Assembly: GCA_025531455.1 (NCBI GenBank)
Contig: JAMYHL010000013.1
Coordinates: forward strand, 496,001-560,000
Length of the DNA stretch: 64,000 bases
Direction of reading: 5' to 3'
DNA from: Apiotrichum sp. Y4204
Taxonomy: Eukaryota > Basidiomycota > Tremellomycetes > Trichosporonales > Trichosporonaceae
Part shown: positions 32,763 through 45,187 of the stretch, one piece after another
Position numbering within the stretch: position 1 is the first letter of the stretch
Layout: each line of letters opens with the position of its first letter
The notes under the pieces: generated by a model
Told to the model about the DNA's origin: nothing
What the model saw: the letters and a program-made list of their open reading frames with translations, nothing else
Databases searched by the model: none
Translations under genes and position numbers: made by a program

Positions 32763-35083
32763 ATGTCGGGCCGAGATGCGCGCGACCGCGCCCCGCGGGT
32801 TAAGAACCGCGCGCCGGCGGCAATGCAGGTGCGTCGCGCGGCAGATACGCAAGGACGTGACTGACTTCCAGATCACCGCGGAGCAGATTCTGCGCGAGGC
32901 CCACGACAGGCAGGAGGTGCCCGTTGCTGCGCCGAAGCAGCGGATCCAGGACCTCGAGGAGCTCAAAGAGTACCAGGGCCGGAAGCGTACCGAGTTCGAG
33001 GGGCGCATTCGCTACTCGCGCGACTCTATCCGAGGTGAGTTGGAAGCAGTCTTGAGCACTAACTCTCAGCATGGATCAAATATGCGCAGTGGGAGGCGAG
33101 CCAGAACGAGTTTGAGCGCTCGCGGTCGGTGTTCGAACGTGCTCTTGACGTGGATTCGCGCTCTCATGACCTCTGGGTCAAGTACACGGACATGGAGTTG
33201 AAGGCGCGTAACATCAACCTCGCGCGCAACCTGCTCGACCGCGCCGTGACACTTCTCCCGCGCGTCGATGCTCTGTGGTACAAATACGTCTATCTCGAGG
33301 AGCTGCTGCTCAACATTGCTGGCGCGCGACAGATCTTTGAGCGGTGGCTCGAGTGGGAGCCGAATGACAAGGCGTGGCAGTCGTACATCAAGCTCGAGGA
33401 GCGGTATAACGAACTCGACCGCGCGAGCGACATTTACGAGCGTTGGATTGGCGTGCGGCCCATCCCGAAGAACTGGGTCGCGTGGGCCAAGTTTGAGGAG
33501 GAGCGCGGCAAGCCCGACAAGGCGCGCGAGGTGTTCCAGACGGCACTCGAGTTCTTTGGCGATGAGGAGGAGCAGATCGAGAAGGCGCAGGTTGTGTTTG
33601 GCGCGTTTGCGCGCATGGAGACCAGGCTCAAGGAGTTTGAGCGTGCACGCGTAATCTACAAGTTTGCGCTTACGCGCCTACCGCGATCGAAATCCGCAAA
33701 CCTCTACGCGCAGTACACCCGATTCGAGAAGCAGCACGGCGACCGCTCCGGTGTGGAGCTCACGGTACTCGGCAAGCGGAGGATCCAGTACGAGGAGGAG
33801 GTTGCGTTCGACGGCACAAACTACGACGCGTGGTTCTCCCTTGCACGGCTAGAGGAGGATGCGTATCGCGCAGAGAAGGAGGACGGGGAGGATGCGGACC
33901 CGACGCGCGTCCGCGAGGTGTACGAGCGTGCGGTCGCCAACGTCCCGCCCGCAACGGAGAAGCGCTACTGGCGGCGATACATCTACCTGTGGCTGCAGTA
34001 CGCTGTCTTTGAGGAGATCGACACGCAGGACTACGACCGCGCGCGTGACGTGTACAAGGCGGCTATCAAGCTCGTCCCCCACAAGGTGTTCACGTTCGCC
34101 AAGCTGTGGCTGCAGTACGCCATGTTCGAGATTCGGCGACTGGACGTGAACGCCGCGCGTAAGGTACTTGGCGCGTCGATTGGCATGTGCCCCAAGCCCA
34201 AGTTGTTCACGGGCTACATTGAACTTGAGATGCGGTTGCGCGAGTTTGACCGTGTGCGGACGCTGTACGAGAAGTTCCTGACTGTGAGTGCCCTGCCGCT
34301 AGAGCTATGTGCTAACCCCAGTACGACCCGTCACTCTCCTCCGCATGGATCCAGTGGACACAGGTCGAAGGCGCCGTCGAGGACTTCGAGCGTGTGCGCG
34401 GCATCTTCGAGCTGGCGGTGCAGCAGGACCTCGACATGCCCGAGATTGTGTGGAAGGCGTACATCGACTTCGAGGCAGGCGAGGGAGAGCGCGAGCGTGC
34501 GCGTCACCTGTACGAGCGTCTTCTGGAGCGGACAGGTCACTACAAGGTGTATGTTTCGTACGCGCTCATGGAGGCGTCGGAGCTCGGCGCGGGCGAGGAC
34601 GAGGACGGGAACGAGATTGCCGGCGAGCCGGGAGAGCCAGAACGCGCACGTGCAATCTTCGAGCGTGGATACAAGGATCTCCGCGCACGGGGAGAGAAGG
34701 AGGACCGAGCACTCCTCCTCAATGCGTGGGGCACATTCGAGGACGAGCACGGCGACGACTCGGACCGCGCGCGCGTCGCCGAGCTGCGGCCGCAGACGCG
34801 CCAGAAGTGGCGCAAAGCCGAGGACGGGTCCAACGAGCTCGAGATGTACTGGGACCTCGTGTTCCCCGACGACGAGAAGGAGGCGAACCCGTCGACGTTC
34901 AAGTTTTTCCAGGCCGCGCAGCAGTGGGCCGCGGCCAAGGACCAGGGCGGCGGTCTCAGCTACGACATGGACTCGGACTCGGACGCAGATTCGGATGCGG
35001 ATTCCGACGACGAGGGAGGCGAGGATGCGGAGAAGAGCGGCGGCGAGGGCGCACCAGCATCAGAAGCGATGGAGGAGGACTAG
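32763..35083 (+). CDS. CLF1: pre-mRNA splicing factor Clf1 (crooked neck)
   Basis: HAT-repeat scaffold of the Prp19-associated (NTC) complex in the spliceosome. Four exons (32763-32828, 32872-33034, 33070-34283, 34322-35083) total 734 residues, normal for the family. The start [20 protein letters not shown] leads into [14 protein letters not shown] and [19 protein letters not shown], a hallmark of Crn/Clf1. About fifteen HAT repeats follow, for example [60 protein letters not shown] and [20 protein letters not shown]. The C-terminus has an acidic Asp/Ser run ([17 protein letters not shown]). Most of the protein comes from the single 1.2-kb third exon. Confidence 0.97.
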
Positions 35084-38000
35084 ACCGTGTATGCATTTCA
35101 ATACTATCTGCGCTGCGGCGTGACTACTGTGAGACGCCAGGACCTGATGCAAAAGTAGCCCGAGCGCCCGAGCGCGCTAAGCGGGGCGCATCGCGATCGC
35201 CGGAATGTGTTTATCGCTAATCGGTGATCGTCGATCCTGTCATCAGATGACGATCATGCCAGACTGTGACTCGGACGAATGTCGGTGAATGCAACTCGCG
35301 CCAGCATCTGACTACGCCTCATCATCTTGCTCGCGACCGAGCACGAGTAGTCAAGCAGCCCAGCTACAGATTCCAGAACACTGGCAGGTTACCATCAAAA
35401 TACCATAAACGCGTGATACAGAGCTCGTCACGCGTCCGCCATCTGGCCATCTGGAATGGGTGACATTGTGACAACGGCCACAACACCACGCGCCAGAATG
35501 GCGCCATCCCTGTGTACACACCGCACAGGCGTGGTGAGCCGGAGCTGGCCGCCAGTTTGGTCGGTACAATTGGAGTTTGGGCCGAGATGCGCCTGATGAA
35601 GTTGAGCTTGCGCGGTTGAGCTTGTGATGTTGAGCCTGAGCCTGAGCTTGTGAGGCAGGCACGCACCGAGGTCAGATGATGTGCGGATCCTGGGTCTTGC
35701 TCGGAGGTGTAAAGTATCCGAGTGCTATGGTCAGCTCCTACGGCAGCGGCGACCGTAGATCTGGTACCAGAAGTGGGTACAGTACAGATCGCAGCGCTGA
35801 CAGCCCGCATATCGTGTGGCAGAGATCGCAGCGCTGACAGCCCGCATACCGTGTGGCAGAGATCCCAGAGGAGAGACACTGCCCGCTTCTGTCTACGCAT
35901 TGCGCGCCGCACATCCCGTCAACGTACCAACGTACCTGTTACCAACACAGCGTCTGTACTTGTGGGTCTCTTTTGTGTATTAGACAGGTAGGCTGTGCTG
36001 CTGACCGCATTCCATATGATCCGTGTTCTTGGGAGGTGAAATCTCTACCATACTCGGCTCGCGTCCGTGACGGCAGCGGTGCCAGGTGCCTGTCTGGCGC
36101 TTCCGCCTGTTCGTCACTCGCCCGACGCATACATGTACAAGGGGCGCGTTTGTCACTGCCATTCATATCGCTGTCCGTGAGGTGGTCGCTATTGCTGCAA
36201 GCGCGCAACTCCAGTGCGTATGGAGCTATCGAGCTTCTGCAATTCTGCACGGTCCAAGCTCTCCAAGCATTCCAAGCGTTCCCCGGCGTGACGATGACGT
36301 CGGTCTGTGCGTGATCAGCCCAGGAAGGGCGGACGGCGGACCGAAGGATGGGGATCACCATATCGCCCTACTTCCCTTGTGCGGCCCGTGCCCGACCCCC
36401 CGTGCCGCATTGCCCTGCACGCCATTGAAATATCCGAACAGCCGTTTTGGGAGGTGACTGTCCGGCAAATGCTGTAAATCTGCTGCACGAGAACAGCAAA
36501 AATCTGCATTCTTGTGCAGCGGAGGATACAACGATGACTCGTACCAAAGTGAGAAGTCTGCATGAAGTCTTTCATCCGGGCCGCCGATATCCTGAGCTCC
36601 TTGGGCCTGTAGGGTTGGTCCTTTCTTCCCCTTTCCCCTTTGTTGGAATCTTGGGATGTTCCGATCGCGGCGATCATTCCGGTGGCTGCGATCGCTGATT
36701 TATTGCTGATTATTGCTGATTGTCTAATCTTCGCTGCCACAGCGGGCTGGGCCCCTCTCCCTCGTATTGCCAAAGGCCCGACGCGCGATACTTTTTGTGT
36801 CAAGCGTCAATCATACAGCTATGCATGCAGTTTCCATCGCTTATCGGATTGCATGCTTGCACTTACGCCACCCATGTCCTCATCCAGGATTGTGGGCAGG
36901 GACGGGCCAGGGAGCCACCACGGGCAGTGGACGGGAGCGGGAAGGGCGGAACCCGGGCTGTCTTGGAAGGTCTGCATCTCATATCCCATCTCTTCCTCTC
37001 GCTGATCTAGATGTGCATGGCTGTCGAGCTTTGTGCGAGAACTGTCGTCGATCTACGGAATGCCGCATGCAGTGAGATGCGGGACTGGACACCGGACACG
37101 TAGACGGGAACCCTACATTTCAGACAGAACAAAGGCCTTGGATCCTTGGAGAAAGGAGTGCGTGGTCGTTGTGCCTTCCAGCTTGATGCTTCACGGACAC
37201 TTCCCATGCTAACGGTGCTTCCCATCGTCCCACCAGCAACTGGGCAAAGCGCATCGTCAACGACGACGAGTCCTCTCGGATCTCATTCGAGCATGAGCTT
37301 GAGGCCTTGAGGCACTCCAGTGTAATGTGTCCTGCCTTGTAGTGTTGCACAGAGATCGTCTGCATCCCCATCCGCCTTTGTCCATGTCTTTGTATCTCAC
37401 GTTTGCAACATCTCCATCGCTCTTTCTCTCACCACGATCCCAGAGCACACGTTCATTACCAGTCAATTACATCGCCTGACATCCGTCCACTTTCAGCCTA
37501 CTCTTTGAGCAACAGTTCACAGCATCCAAGACCTGCCCCGCACTGCCCAGCGTACTCCGTCGGCCTCCGCGTTGTGCCTTGTGGCAATCCCCACACAAAA
37601 ATACATTCTTCCGCATACCAACTCCCCCCGCCCGCCCGCGCCGCAGCCGAGCCCGCACCGCTCGTAGCTCGGCGATACTTTCCGCGCCCTCAACAACACC
37701 CCGCGCGCGGCCGTCGCTCGCCACCGGTTAATTATCGTCCCTTGCCCTCTCCAACCTTCCCAACAGCCCACACCGCAAGGTCGGGTCGTGCCTGTTAACC
37801 CGGCGCTCCCTGGCTTTCCACTTCCGGTCGTATCCGGCACCTCCTTTGGCGACAACGGCAGCGGGCTGGGGGTTGGTAGATTGTTTATTCTTGTTGCACG
37901 GCGTTGCCTTGAGCGGCAGGTGCCCAAGAAGACCCCATCCGCCGCGGGACCTCGAGCCTTTCTCGTTGGTCCTGCGTTCTCTTGGCCATCGGACTGATAG

Positions 38001-39670
38001 ACTTTACCCTCCAGGGACTGTGCTGGTCTCTCGTAACCGAGGCCGTAATTCCTGTCCCATTGCCCCGAGGCTTTGCCATCACCCACCTCAGGCCGAGAGT
38101 CGCACAACCGCAAAGACGGGACAGAAAAATCTCAAGTCCGCGCCGAGCAAGCATACCGCACAGCTCGTCACCAAGGTTCGAGTCGACGACACCGAGCTCC
38201 CGGACCCGCGCTTGCAGCCATCGGACGGTAGACTTTGGGTTCGAGGCTATCTTGACACTGCACCCGCCGTCTTTCAGGACGTATACGAACACTCGGCTCT
38301 TCCAAGACCCAAAGATATAACAAAAGTTCAAAAAATATCAAGCTCTTTCAATAAAAGCACACTTCGCAGCCCGGCCGCGTAAACACAACGCCTAAGTCCA
38401 ACGTCGCCGTCATCGTGTTCACGAAGTGCCGGCCGTCTAGCTCAACCTCTGAGCATCCGATCCCGACTTCCTTTCCTATCACTTTGTCCCTCTCGTCGCC
38501 GCCGCTCTCTCCGTTGCGCCCACAGTCCGTTTGCCCCGCTGGCTCCGCTACCTTTCCGCAAGTCATAGCCTATCGCCTCCAGCTGCTTGACCCTCTCCTG
38601 GCCCATTTGTCCCCTCCTTTGTTACTCGTCAAGCCCACCATCGGCTTGTGACGCTCCGCTCTCTGTCGTTTCCCACGCAGCGGAGTACCTTCGGTCTCTT
38701 CCCCACCCTTGGCGGCGTCACTGTTCCTCTCCGAACCCTCGGCGAGTGGCAGCAAACCTTCCTGAACGGCGGAGTCCCCTAAGCATAAGACATCCGCGCT
38801 TGTTCTGCGGAGACGCACGATAAAGAGTTCTCTTCCTCGGTTCTGCCGTGTGTAATCTGAGCTTCCTGGAGCATCAGCTGTTCACATCGAGAAGACCCCC
38901 AGCTATAAGTACCGTCGCACTGGCTGAAACACTCTCCGTGACTCTCAACACCTTGTCATCTATCATTGACCTGGTGCGTTCTCTTTCGCCAACGTTTTCG
39001 CCACGCGCCCCACGCATTTCGTACGCTACACGCGTCCACGACCACCCTCGTTTCTGAATCCTTCATTCTGCGACTTGCGTACTTGTCGACTGGCGTAACA
39101 AATCCAGGACTGGTTCGCAAACACCCGACGCCACTAATTGATTACTACCCTCGCACTGCCGCATTTTGCGCCCTCCCCTGTGTTTCTCCTGTCACAAAGG
39201 ATACAGAGTCGAACACGACCGCAACCGTGAGTGAGCTTCTGGCGTTCTGGACCACCCCGTGCCTTATTTCTCGCGCCTCCCACCTCTGTGGCGTCTTTGG
39301 GGACGCAATGGCGCGCTTGAAGCCGCCGGCCGTTCTGCCCAACAATCGCACGCGCGACGAATCCCACTAGTAACCGGTGCACCCCCATTCCAACGTCCCT
39401 TTGTCCCTTCACAGCCGCGAGCACATTCACAGTCATTCACAGGCCAAAAGCCCTGGCCAGATGTGGACGATAACAATTTGCCAAGTTGGAGTCTTTTGGT
39501 CTGGGGGAGCTTGGCACGAGCGCGCTGGGAAGAGTGCAAAGAACCGTCCCATCAGCATGGCCCCCTAGTCCGTCAGGACCCCACGGCCCGATATCTACTC
39601 GATGCCCATGCTCACTTCACTTCTCACTGTCTCTACATTCCCTATACTGTTTAAACTGACTCTGTAGAAC
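35084..39670. other. 4.6-kb stretch without a supported gene
   Basis: The longest gap in the window. It has a 37-bp tandem duplication at 35786-35868 and, from about 37.4 to 39.6 kb, long C/T-rich + strand sequence typical of fungal 5' leaders. The bases just before the next start (CTGACTCTGTAG at about 39656-39667, then AACATGG) look like a branch site plus acceptor, so the downstream gene probably has a 5'-UTR intron and an upstream transcription start. Several open frames (for example 37846-38382) have no protein-like features. Confidence 0.5.
35786..35868. repeat. 37-bp tandem repeat, 2.2 copies
   Basis: Two adjacent 37-bp units (35786-35822 and 35823-35859), identical except for one base, and the beginning of a third. 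Each includes ATCGCAGCGCTGACAGCCCG. Confidence 0.9.
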
Positions 39671-40717
39671 ATGGCTCCCCACGCGGCTCCGGTCCTCGTC
39701 GAGCGCGACGAGGTCGTGACTGTAATCTCCACTATCCGCAGTCTTGGAACAGGCACCACGACGCCCACTCCCGCCAAGCGCGTCGACGTTGGCCCTATCG
39801 TCGGCGGCCTCGTTGGCGGTCTCGCCGCCGGACTTCTTGTCGCTGGCTTTGTTATTTGGTTCATTCACAACCGAAGGAAGAGGCGCAAGGAGGCCATGGC
39901 TGTCCTGCGGCGCCGCCAGGAGCGGCTTGCTGCTCAGCGTCGTGCCAAGGAGCGCCAGTCGAGTGTCCGCCTCCAGAACGTCTCCGAGAAGGGTGGCTTC
40001 GACCCACAGGTCCCCGTCCCTGCCCCGAAGAGGCCGTCAAAATCTTACGCTGCTAAAAAGCAGTACGACCCGTTCGCGAGCGACAGGGGCTACGGGTACG
40101 AGCCTCAGCCTCTGCAGTATGTCCCCGCCGGTGAGGACTACTTTGTCCAGCAACCGTACGAGCAGCCCACGGCGCAGCACGAGCCTCCCCAGTATGAGAC
40201 GGAGAACCCGTCAAGTACCCATCACTCGCCCCCGTCTTCGCCCAGCACATCTGCTTCTTCCAAGAGGTCTTCTCGCAGCAAGGCTCGTGCAGCCGCCGCT
40301 GAGAAGGCTGCAATTGCCACAGGAAAACCAGTTGCTTCGCGCCACCGCCCCGCTCGTCCTTCACCTCTTGCATCGAACGAGGATGTCCCCAATCAGTCCG
40401 AGAGCATCGACTTTGCCTCCCCGCGGCCCAGTTCATCGCCCTCAAGTGACATCTTCGCGGACCCCAGCCCCAGCGACCCGTCGTCCCCGACTGTTGAGGG
40501 CGATGCCTCGTGGGGAATTGCTCTCGGCGACCCGTCTCAAGATGTCAGCCCGGGCAGTAGCCAACACAAGCACTCGTCGAGCCAGTACAGCTCCGATCCG
40601 TTCGCCGAGTACCACATGTACGAGAAGGGCATGGGCTACGATGAGCAGCAGCTCGCGCCCAGCGAGGAGGACGCCACCGTCATCAACCACTCGCAGCACT
40701 CGCACACCTCCAAGTAG
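39671..40717 (+). CDS. single-pass membrane protein with PPxY motif, unknown function
   Basis: One uninterrupted 348-residue frame. A short Ser/Thr-rich N-terminus lacks a signal peptide and is followed by a membrane helix at about residues 40-64 (VGGLAAGLLVAGFVIWFI) and a strong stop-transfer (HNRRKRRK), so the long C-terminal tail should be cytosolic. That tail is disordered, rich in Ser/Pro/Gln, with a lysine/arginine segment (AVLRRRQERLAAQRRAKERQ) and a PPQY motif at residues 172-175 (40184-40195), a ligand for WW domains such as those of Nedd4/Rsp5 ligases. I recognise no family. The layout resembles fungal membrane sensors or transmembrane adaptors of Rsp5; the latter is inference from the PPxY. 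It probably has a 5'-UTR intron ending at 39667. Confidence 0.85.
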   Translation: MAPHAAPVLVERDEVVTVISTIRSLGTGTTTPTPAKRVDVGPIVGGLVGGLAAGLLVAGFVIWFIHNRRKRRKEAMAVLRRRQERLAAQRRAKERQSSVRLQNVSEKGGFDPQVPVPAPKRPSKSYAAKKQYDPFASDRGYGYEPQPLQYVPAGEDYFVQQPYEQPTAQHEPPQYETENPSSTHHSPPSSPSTSASSKRSSRSKARAAAAEKAAIATGKPVASRHRPARPSPLASNEDVPNQSESIDFASPRPSSSPSSDIFADPSPSDPSSPTVEGDASWGIALGDPSQDVSPGSSQHKHSSSQYSSDPFAEYHMYEKGMGYDEQQLAPSEEDATVINHSQHSHTSK

Positions 40718-41380
40718 CTCTAGAATGGCCACTTGGCTGGTTGTGCCATTTCATGTTCACTCGATTCTGCCAGCCACCTCGAACTCTGACCTCTCCACCT
40801 CGCTCCACCGTCCCGCAACCGTAACGCGGTGCCGGCGTGCCCGTTGAACATTACTCGCATATTTCCTCATAGTCGCATAGTTCGTTTCTATTCCCGCCGC
40901 TGGACCGCCCTGTGGCCTGTGGACGCATTGTTCCCAGCGGACAGAACGGTACCCACCTTTGTTCTCTCCCGGACCCCTTTCGTACCCTGTACCAATATCA
41001 GCCGTTTTTGGAGCACCTCCGCCTGGTGTCTCTTGATTACCGGATCGCACACTTCACATGGATAGTCTTCCTTCCTCTCTGCATATATAGCTCGTTGATG
41101 AATTTTGTTGACTAGAGAGATTTAGTCGAGAAGTTAGGTGCCCAGAGGGAGTTGTTGTGAAATTTGCTGCGACTGTTGCATCAGTGCACCAGATCCGACA
41201 CGCTGTGCGCCACCCGCGTTTCTCGTTCCCTGTCTATGGCCGCGGCCCGGTGCCGTTGCCGCCAACGCGGCCAAGATTGGCCACCCACCCGATCAAAATA
41301 CGACACTACTACAACTGATACACAATCAACCACATCATCATTCTCCACCCACAACACTAGCACTATTATCTCGCGCTACC
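40718..41380. other. intergenic membrane protein / DnaJ gene
   Basis: 3' flank of the membrane-protein gene and promoter of the J-protein gene. No further feature seen. Confidence 0.55.
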
Positions 41381-43447
41381 ATGTCGACCATAGTCGACGC
41401 GCGGCCACGGGGCACCTACATCCCGGCCGACTGCCCTTCGTGCGTATCAATGAGAAGAGCTACCCAAGATCGATCGCTAAGCTGTCCATGAGCTCGAAGG
41501 AGGTGCAGGCGACCGGACACGAGCTCCGGGATGTGGCCTGCAAGCCACAAAGTCGGGTCGTAGCGGAGGTGGCCTGACAATACCGATTCCCACCTTTGCG
41601 TTCTTATCATCAGACGACTCTGTCTCCCCTCATCACTCCACCTTTTCATCAGCATCCACTGATCCGCAGATGCAAATCTCAACAGGAATACCTCGTCCCG
41701 CCAACCTTTATCGGCAACCTGCGCGTGCGGTGCAGCGCGTGCCGCGAGCTCTTCCAGCACCCGCAGCCAAAGCCGTCAGCGGGAAGCAGCGCCCGCGACT
41801 CGACATCGACGCCCGGCGCTTCTGCCTCGGCGTCAGCCAAGGCCGGCGGGTCGCGCCGCATCGGCACGGACGCCAACCCCATCGACATGGCGTACTATGA
41901 TGTTCTGGGGCTCGGCGCGCAGGCCACTGAGACAGAGATTAAAAAGGCGTATCGCCGCCTCGCGATCAAGCTGCACCCTGACAAGGTGCGTGAGCTGGAT
42001 AGATGTGCTCGACAATCATTTTTCGAAGCTGCCATGTATGTATTGAAAGCTGATAGCAGAATCGGGACGACCCCGATGCCGAGGAGAAGGTGCGTTTTTT
42101 TTTGTTGGTAACTCTTAGCTGACCTCCAGTTTAAGCAGATCTCGGTCGCGTACCAGGTGCTCTCGGACCCGGCGCTGCGGAAACAGTACAACGAGTTTGG
42201 GCAGAAGAACGGCGGCGGAGGTGCAGAGGACAGCCTGCAGGACCCCGAGGAGGTGTTCGGGCGCATGTTTGGCGGAGACCGGTTCGAGGACTTCATCGGG
42301 ACGATCAGTATCGGTGAGTTTAAGTGCGGAGAGCGAACTGGGAGCGAGGCGTGCTCGCCACAGCTGCATGGTTTCCCGTAGCTGTCTGCCCCCCCTCCCC
42401 CTCCCCAATAGGACGCATTTTCTCACACTACAGGCAAGGACATGAAGGACGTCTTCCAGAAGCAGCACGACGAGGAGAGCACAGACGACTACATGATCGG
42501 GCCGAAGGGGACGCCGGTGCTCACCCCCGAGGCGCAGGCCCGGCGCGCCGAGCGGGAGAAGCGCGCGACAGAGGAAAAGGAAAAGGCACGGCAGGAGCGT
42601 GTGGACAAGATTGTCGCCAACCTCATCCGCAAGCTCAGCATCTTCACCGAGGTGGCGACTGGCGTGGACGACCCCGACGTCGGGCCGTCGTTTAAGCAGA
42701 TTTGCCGCATCGAGGCCGAGGAGCTCAAGGAGGAGAACTATGGTGTCGAGCTGCTGCACGCTATTGGCAAGACGTACCAGGCTCGCGCGGCGCAGTATCT
42801 CGTAGGTGACTTCGCAGTGAGCTCAGCTGACCCCAGGCGTCCAGCCAGTTTGCCCCGCTCGGATGGTTCCACGGCGCGAAGAACACGTTCAACACTGTTT
42901 CTGATACGTGAGTGCCTCGAGGAAGCCGAGATACGACACGCCCGGATTTTACCTCATTTGCGTCCCGAACTCCCGCTAACTCCAGTGTCTCCACGATCCG
43001 TTCGGCGCTCGAGCTCAAATCGGTGTTTGAAAAGCTGCAGGCGGCCGAGCAGGCGGGGATGAGCCCGGAGGAGCTGCGCAAGCTTGAGGAGCAGGCAGCG
43101 GAACAGGGCATGCGCACGATCTGGAAGGGCGCCAAGCTCGAGGTCGAAAGCGTCGTCCGTGAGGCGTGCGACAAGGTCCTTGCGGACCCAACTGCATCCC
43201 GCCAAACTCGCGAGCTTCGTGCCGCGGCTATGAACCTCATGGGCGAGGCGTTCGCGTCCGTTCAGGAGGGCGTTGATGGCCTGAGTGAGGAGTTTGTCCG
43301 CATCGAGACGGCGGCCAGCAAGAAGCGCGAGGCGGCCAAGGCGGCGTCGTCGGTCGATGCCGCACCGTCATACCAGACATGTACGTAGCTGGAGACCGCT
43401 CCGACGATAGCTGCTGACGCCCAGACGAGAGCAAGCGACGCCCATGA
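41381..43447 (+). CDS. DnaJ-X family Hsp40 with N-terminal zinc ribbon
   Basis: Hsp70 co-chaperone related to Caj1/Djp1. Exon 1 (41381-41439) splices over a 230-nt intron (41440-41669), completing a four-cysteine ribbon: C18-P-S-C21 and C41-S-A-C44. A Ser/Ala-rich linker leads to the J domain: [20 protein letters not shown], then [13 protein letters not shown] with the HPD motif and [20 protein letters not shown]. The DnaJ-X region follows ([69 protein letters not shown]). A last small intron (43381-43424) gives the end SYQTYESKRRP with stop at 43447; without it the protein would stop at 43388. The cysteine ribbon is not part of the yeast proteins I know. Confidence 0.9.
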
Positions 43448-43545
43448 TACCCCTACCCGCTAGACATGCCATCTTGCCTTACGAGTTCTCGTCACGTTGT
43501 GATATACAGTGGATGCATACAGTACACTACGCAATCTAATAGCCT

Positions 43546-45187
43546 CTAGTTTGCCTCGTCCTCGGCCACCTCTTCGAGGAGGTCGACGCTGAGGAAGAAG
43601 CCCTCCCACGTATCCTGGTCCGGGAGGTGGTCTGCCCATTCCGCAGCTGCGAGCACGAATTGGGCCTGCATTTGTGTGTCCGCCGCCGCCGCCGCCGCAT
43701 CAACCACAGGTGCTGGCCGCCGGGGAAAGTCGGCATGTGGGGAGAGCACGTCGACGAACGTGTCCTCTGCCGCGTCCTGCTTACGCGCTGCGTCGTCCTC
43801 GTCTTCCTACCAGTCAGAAAACACCGGGTAATAGTAACTCACGATATCAAACTCGTCCTCGCGCTCGTCGTACTCGACATTCTCCTCGAGCTCTTCGAAG
43901 CCAGCCGCAAAGGCAGCCCAGTTGTCCGGCGCACGCGTCTGCCACAGGTGAATGTCGCCTGAGTTGGCGACGGACGCGACGATCGGTCGTGTGGGGTGCC
44001 ACTGTGGTGTGAGCGTTGCTTTACGCCACAATCCCGGTAGAACGTCAATCTGGCTACGCTCCTCGCTCCCACTAACTCACATCGCAGTCGAGTAACGGCT
44101 CTCTTGGCCCCTCGAGCACTTTCACCAACGCGCCCGCCTCGCGGTCCCACACAAACACGTTGTGCGCCATCTTGTGCCCCGCCCCGCCCATGACGTACTC
44201 GCCATCCCCGCTGAACCCGACGGCATGCCACGGCGTGCGGTTCACAAGATCCTGAAAACGGTGGATCGGGAGCAGCTCGCCCGTCTGCGGCGAGACAGTT
44301 AGGATGCGCAGCGCGCGGTCCGAAGATGAGAGCACGAGGTTCCTGCCGTCAGAAGAGAATGAAGATTGGTACGCACTGGCCAGACGCGTCGAATGCCAGG
44401 TGCTTGATCCCGCTTGTGCCGACCTTGATTCGTGAGAGAACGACACGCGACACGGGGTCGATGATGAGCACGACACCGCCGCTCGTCCCGGCGTATATCC
44501 TGCTTCCGCATGGACTCCACGCCGCGCAGATTAGTGATGATCTTGGGGTCAGCGGCATTTTTGACTAGAACGTACTTCTTCTTCCGCGGGGCATCATCGT
44601 CGCCCTGCTCACCCTCGCCCTCCATAACGTCCTGAAGTACTGTGCGCTCGCCCGCGCCGCCGCTCCGCAGGTCGACGAGCACGACTTCGTTGCACGTCAA
44701 TGTCGCGAGCACGATGCGGCTATTGCGCGGGTGGAACGACGCAGTCGCGACGGGCGCGTCAAACCGAATCGTTTGCACGCGCGCCGTGCTCGGCCCCGCC
44801 TTTGTCCCCCGAAGCAGCGGCGAAATCACGCCCAGGTCCCAAATAATCGCCGTGCTGTCGTGCGACGAGGTCAAGAGATAGCGGTTGTTGCGGGACCAGC
44901 TGGGCATGAGCGAGAAAACCATCTGACACGCACCTTAGCCCACCGACAGCCTTGACGTGTCCCTCGAGAACACGCACGACACCACGCGTCTCGACGTCCC
45001 ACACCTCGACGAGCCCGTCGGACCCGCCAGCAGCGAGGTAGTGGCCGGCATACGGCCCTGAGGGGTTGAACCGCACGCTGACGGCCTGCGAGCTCAGCGT
45101 CGAGTCGACGCTTTCCGGATATCGCTGCGCAAATGGGTCTGTGGTCAGCTAGAAAGATGCAGCGCGCGTACTGAGGAGCTGCTGCAT
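43546..45187 (-). CDS. SWD1: COMPASS subunit Swd1 / RBBP5
   Basis: WD40 core subunit of the Set1/COMPASS histone H3K4 methyltransferase. The start at 45187 (MQQLL) joins across a 34-nt intron to NPFAQRYPESVDSTLSSQAV, a family hallmark. Repeats follow: HYLAAGGSDGLVEVWDVETR, LLTSSHDSTAIIWDLG, VATASFHPRNSRIVLATLTC, AAWSPCGSRIYAGTSGG, LVLSSSDRALRIL and VASVANSGDIHLWQTR. The C-terminus contains ENVEYDEREDEFDIEDEDD, the acidic RBBP5 segment that contacts Ash2/Set1, and ends VAEDEAN at 43546. It converges with the J-protein gene (98 bp between stops) and is divergent from MED8 (289 bp between starts). Confidence 0.94.

Noticed and set aside
37846..38382. 178-codon + strand open frame in the 4.6-kb gap
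   Set aside because: No domain-like pattern; lies in C/T-rich leader-like sequence.
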